DNA of 8,133 nt from assembly GCA_950071875.1 (NCBI GenBank), contig CATMNW010000095.1, positions 1 through 8,133 of the forward strand. The letters run 5' to 3'. A program made the position numbers and the translations under genes. The notes under the pieces are model-generated. The model was not told where the DNA came from and made no database searches. It saw only the letters and a program-made list of their open reading frames with translations. Positions 5,475 through 8,133 of this stretch are shown piece by piece; the first letter of the stretch is position 1; each line of letters starts with the position of its first letter. The DNA comes from an uncultured Erythrobacteraceae bacterium. Lineage in GTDB: Bacteria > Pseudomonadota > Alphaproteobacteria > Sphingomonadales > Sphingomonadaceae.

Positions 5475-8133
5475 TGGCCACCTCGGCGGTCAAGTCCCAG
5501 GAAGCCGAGGCTTCCGGCATCGAACTTCAGCCGGATCGACGCGAACAGGCCCTTGTCGGTTTCTCGCGCTGCCGAGAAGTCTTCGTCGCGGAACCCTTCG
5601 ATGTTGTATCCAACGGTAAGCAGCGCGTTTTCTGCCGGCGCGAACCCGATATGGGGGCCGAACGCAAAGCTCGTAACGCCATCTTCGATACCCGTTCGCA
5701 CCGTGCCTCGCGCGCCGATCTCGAAACGCTCGCCGATGCCGAATTTCGCGTCGAGACCTCCGAGCAAAGTCGTGGCCGAATAATCGAAACCTTCGAAGCG
5801 ATCGAAATTATGACGCGCACCCAGGAAAACACCGACTTCGTGGCGACGTACCATCCGGCCGTTCGCATCGTTTCCGTCGGGCGACCAGTTCGAAGAGAAA
5901 CTGCCGATCAAGCGGCGCGATTGCGCAGCGCCATCGACGAGTAGGGCGGTGCGGCCAGCAGGTCCTGTTTCTCCTGCGACGGCATCGGAAACAATGTCGC
6001 TGCGGAACTCGAGCTTACCGAGGAAAGCGAACGGCGATTCGGCGGGACGATGGGCAACAGCGATTGCCGCATCCATGATTTCGGTGCGGGCACCATTCTC
6101 GGCCTCGGCTTCGGTCCATGTGAAACCGCTACCTACGATGCTTCCTTCGCCAAGCTGACGAATGGCACCAATGGTAAGACCCTTGCGATCGGCAAATTCG
6201 CCGTCGCGATACTCCGCGCGAGCGGTAGCGCTCCAGCGGTCCTTGCGCCACGCCATGCCGATCGTGGCCGCCGTGAAATCTTCGAAGCTCGATCCGCCGG
6301 GGCCGAACTGGCCGCCACTTGCCACAGGCTGCGCCGGGTTCACGATATCGTTGGCCGGACCAGCACCATTGAGCGTCCGGCTTCCGTCGAGCGTGGCGTC
6401 GAGGGTAAGGCTCGGCGTGACGGCCAGTGACTGGGTCAGGCCGAATGCGGCGAACGTGCGGTTTCCGGCTTCTCCAATATCCTGCTTGCCCAAGGTCGTC
6501 AGGGCCTTGGCACCGGACCACGGAGTGACTTCGAAGCCGGCCTTGATCGTACGAGCATCGATATCGGCACCGTCGGCAATCTCGTAAACGCCCACCAGCC
6601 GTACATTGTCAGTCAGGGCATAGCGTGCGCCGAAACGGTGACGGGCGGGGAGGTCGACCGAATCCGCCTGGTCCAGTGCGATGCTCGTCGAAGCGCTGAG
6701 CTCCAGCCTGTTGTCGAGCAGCCGCTGGGTGACTCCACCTTCGAGCACCGTCGAATCGTTGCGGGTGCCATCGTTGAGGCGGTCGGCAAAATGGGCAATG
6801 CCCAGGCGCAGGTCCGTGTTCTGTGTCGTATAGCCAAGCTGGACCTGTGCAGCACGACGCCGCGCAGCATCGACCAGGCTATCGTCTTGCCAGACGCTAC
6901 CGACAACGGAAAGCTGCTCGGTGATTTTGACGCGAGTATCGACGCCGAACTTGTGGCGTCCCAGCTCGGCACCGTTCTGCTGGCCGATGCCGAAATCCTC
7001 GTCGAGCGACCGAGCATAGGCGATCACATCGAGCGAACCGGTCTGGTGCTGGGCTTCGACCAGCCAACCGATTGCCGTTGTATCATTGCGGTGGCTGGCG
7101 GCGACTTCGGCGCGAACTTCGGTATTGTCTCCGATATTGGCGCGCAGATCCACCGCACCCATATCGGTACGTGCACCGTCACCTTTGTCGGTGATGGCAG
7201 TGGCGCCAATGCGAATGGTATCGTCCTTGCTGTTCCACTCCGCGCGCAGACCCGCGTTCAGTTCACCACCGGCGAGGCTGTCGACCTCGTATTCGACGAC
7301 GATGAATTGCGGATTGAGATCGAAATCCCGGCTCAGGACCGGTTCCTTGAATGTGATCGTACCGGACAGCAGGTCGATATCGTAATCGATGAAGCGAACG
7401 AGTTGGCGGCTCGAAACGATGAGTTCCGAACGGAAGCGGTCGCGGATTTCCAGCGTTACCTGTTCGCTGTTGGCAATCAGGGCCCGGCTCGACAGCGAAT
7501 AGGGGCCGGTAATGCCCTGTCCCTGAATTTCGTCACGACGGAAGCGCGAGGCGATTTCGGCTGCGAAACCCTGTGCGCGGATCTGCCCGAAGCGCGCTTC
7601 GCCTTTCACGCCAGTCGCGGTGCGGTTGTAGCGGGCCAGTCGCGTCTGGTCGAAACCGGTTTCGAAATCCCCATAGAGAGTATAGAAAGTTGCGGTTTCG
7701 ATGCGAACGTAAAGCTTTTCACGCGATGCAGCGTCGAAGCGACGGTTCGATGCGTCGCCAAAAACAGTGTAATAGGCGTCCGGATCAAGGGTGCCGAGAA
7801 CGCGCTGGTCTTCTGCCTGTTTGGCGCTGTCATATGCGAGAGTGACCAGGTATTTCCCGAGCACGCGGCCCTTTGCGTAAAGCGCCACCCGGGCCTCGTC
7901 ACCAAGGTCGCTGTCGAAACGACCGTCCCGTTCCATCGCATCGGCCACCGTACGGGCACCGATCGAACCTTCGACCAGTCCGATTACGGTCCATTCGATG
8001 TCGCCCGGTTCGATCCAGCCTTCCACCTGCTGCGTGCGTTCGATCTCGCCATCGCTGAAAAGGAAGGACAGGCGCAGCGAACCGCTCACCATGGTCGGGG
8101 CAAGTTCGATCAGCGCAATGCCTTCGTTACCCT
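5471..8133 (-). CDS. C-terminal part of a large outer-membrane beta-barrel protein (5' end outside window)
   Basis: The frame is open to the window edge: 13 residues (GNEGIALIELAPT) precede the ATG at 8092, which has no Shine-Dalgarno or signal peptide, so at least 886 residues of a longer protein are visible. Numbered from that Met, the early part carries conserved blocks (LAYDSAKQ 86-92, LDPDAYYTVFGDAS 102-115, LYVRIETATFYTLYGDFETG 127-146, RFIDYDIDLLSGTITFKEPV 233-252). I recall these from large outer-membrane proteins, some with N-terminal DUF11-type repeats. From about 275 onward the chain is mostly alternating beta-strands with Gly/Asp turns, as in an outer-membrane barrel. It ends in the block GFRDEDFS...GLFASIRLKFD (833-858), a typical aromatic-terminated last strand, then a short tail. 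The stop overlaps the secreted DUF11 gene start (ATGA), suggesting that they work together, perhaps as barrel anchor or exporter and surface partner. It has been annotated variously, sometimes as TonB receptor-like, but no plug domain is visible here. The function is unknown. Confidence 0.85.
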   Translation of the reverse strand, partial: GNEGIALIELAPTMVSGSLRLSFLFSDGEIERTQQVEGWIEPGDIEWTVIGLVEGSIGARTVADAMERDGRFDSDLGDEARVALYAKGRVLGKYLVTLAYDSAKQAEDQRVLGTLDPDAYYTVFGDASNRRFDAASREKLYVRIETATFYTLYGDFETGFDQTRLARYNRTATGVKGEARFGQIRAQGFAAEIASRFRRDEIQGQGITGPYSLSSRALIANSEQVTLEIRDRFRSELIVSSRQLVRFIDYDIDLLSGTITFKEPVLSRDFDLNPQFIVVEYEVDSLAGGELNAGLRAEWNSKDDTIRIGATAITDKGDGARTDMGAVDLRANIGDNTEVRAEVAASHRNDTTAIGWLVEAQHQTGSLDVIAYARSLDEDFGIGQQNGAELGRHKFGVDTRVKITEQLSVVGSVWQDDSLVDAARRRAAQVQLGYTTQNTDLRLGIAHFADRLNDGTRNDSTVLEGGVTQRLLDNRLELSASTSIALDQADSVDLPARHRFGARYALTDNVRLVGVYEIADGADIDARTIKAGFEVTPWSGAKALTTLGKQDIGEAGNRTFAAFGLTQSLAVTPSLTLDATLDGSRTLNGAGPANDIVNPAQPVASGGQFGPGGSSFEDFTAATIGMAWRKDRWSATARAEYRDGEFADRKGLTIGAIRQLGEGSIVGSGFTWTEAEAENGARTEIMDAAIAVAHRPAESPFAFLGKLEFRSDIVSDAVAGETGPAGRTALLVDGAAQSRRLIGSFSSNWSPDGNDANGRMVRRHEVGVFLGARHNFDRFEGFDYSATTLLGGLDAKFGIGERFEIGARGTVRTGIEDGVTSFAFGPHIGFAPAENALLTVGYNIEGFRDEDFSAARETDKGLFASIRLKFDAGSLGFLGLDRRGGQ
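5478..5484 (-). promoter_or_regulatory. Ribosome binding site supporting the DUF11 start at 5474
   Basis: Minus strand GAGGTGG lies within the last codons of the barrel gene; GAGG ends six bases before the ATG at 5474. With the ATGA stop/start overlap it favours translational coupling from the barrel gene. The bases also encode Arg-Gly-Gly there, so the match could partly be chance. Confidence 0.5.

Noticed and set aside
5474..5944. 156-residue open frame on the + strand opposite the barrel gene
   Set aside because: It lies wholly antisense to a well-supported coding frame with conserved barrel motifs; long antisense frames are expected in GC-rich codon-biased DNA, and it matches no family I recognise.
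6129..6521. 130-residue open frame in another minus-strand frame within the barrel gene
   Set aside because: Arg/His-rich, low-complexity translation typical of an out-of-frame shadow; the barrel frame is continuous through this region.
8090..8092. ATG at 8092 as the true start of the barrel gene
   Set aside because: The frame continues upstream to the window edge, there is no Shine-Dalgarno or signal peptide, and an outer-membrane protein needs one.

Overview
The window looks like chromosomal DNA from a GC-rich alphaproteobacterium, most likely a sphingomonad of the Erythrobacter/Sphingomonas type. This rests on codon use, a GTA-type (gene transfer agent) 3TM holin, and the style of the DUF11 and outer-membrane barrel proteins. 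The genus is an inference. The window is almost fully coding: five genes, two of them cut by the window edges, in two operons that converge near position 2845. No tRNA, rRNA, CRISPR array, insertion sequence or integrase was seen.

Left operon (+ strand, 1-2835): a cupredoxin-like 'methylamine utilization'-type protein with a complete His/Cys/His/Met copper ligand set (5' end probably outside the window) overlaps by ATGA a 768-residue membrane protein. That protein has a periplasmic dCache-like sensor, a HAMP, a GGDEF and an EAL domain. The pairing suggests periplasmic copper or redox chemistry linked to cyclic-di-GMP turnover. Both catalytic domains look intact, but the GGDEF domain lacks the usual RxxD inhibitory site.

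Right operon (- strand, 8133 down to 2853): the C-terminal 886 residues of a large outer-membrane beta-barrel protein, then (again with ATGA overlap) a secreted 706-residue protein, then a GTA/phage-type 3TM holin after an 87-bp gap. The secreted protein carries a proprotein-convertase P domain without a protease, two DUF11-like domains, and an unidentified Cys-bracketed beta-rich domain between them. The gap before the holin holds a hairpin overlapping the DUF11 stop codon and a CtrA-like half-site. An exact TTAACCAT (the CtrA-type 8-mer) lies in the doubtful first 33 codons of the DUF11 gene, so that gene may have its own promoter and a later start.

Taken together, a c-di-GMP signalling module faces a surface-protein module with a lone holin at its end. 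A functional link between the two is a hypothesis: they are on opposite strands with only 17 bp between their stop codons. The points most worth checking are the cupredoxin/GGDEF-EAL pair, the barrel/P-domain-DUF11 pair, and the holin outside any visible phage or GTA cluster.
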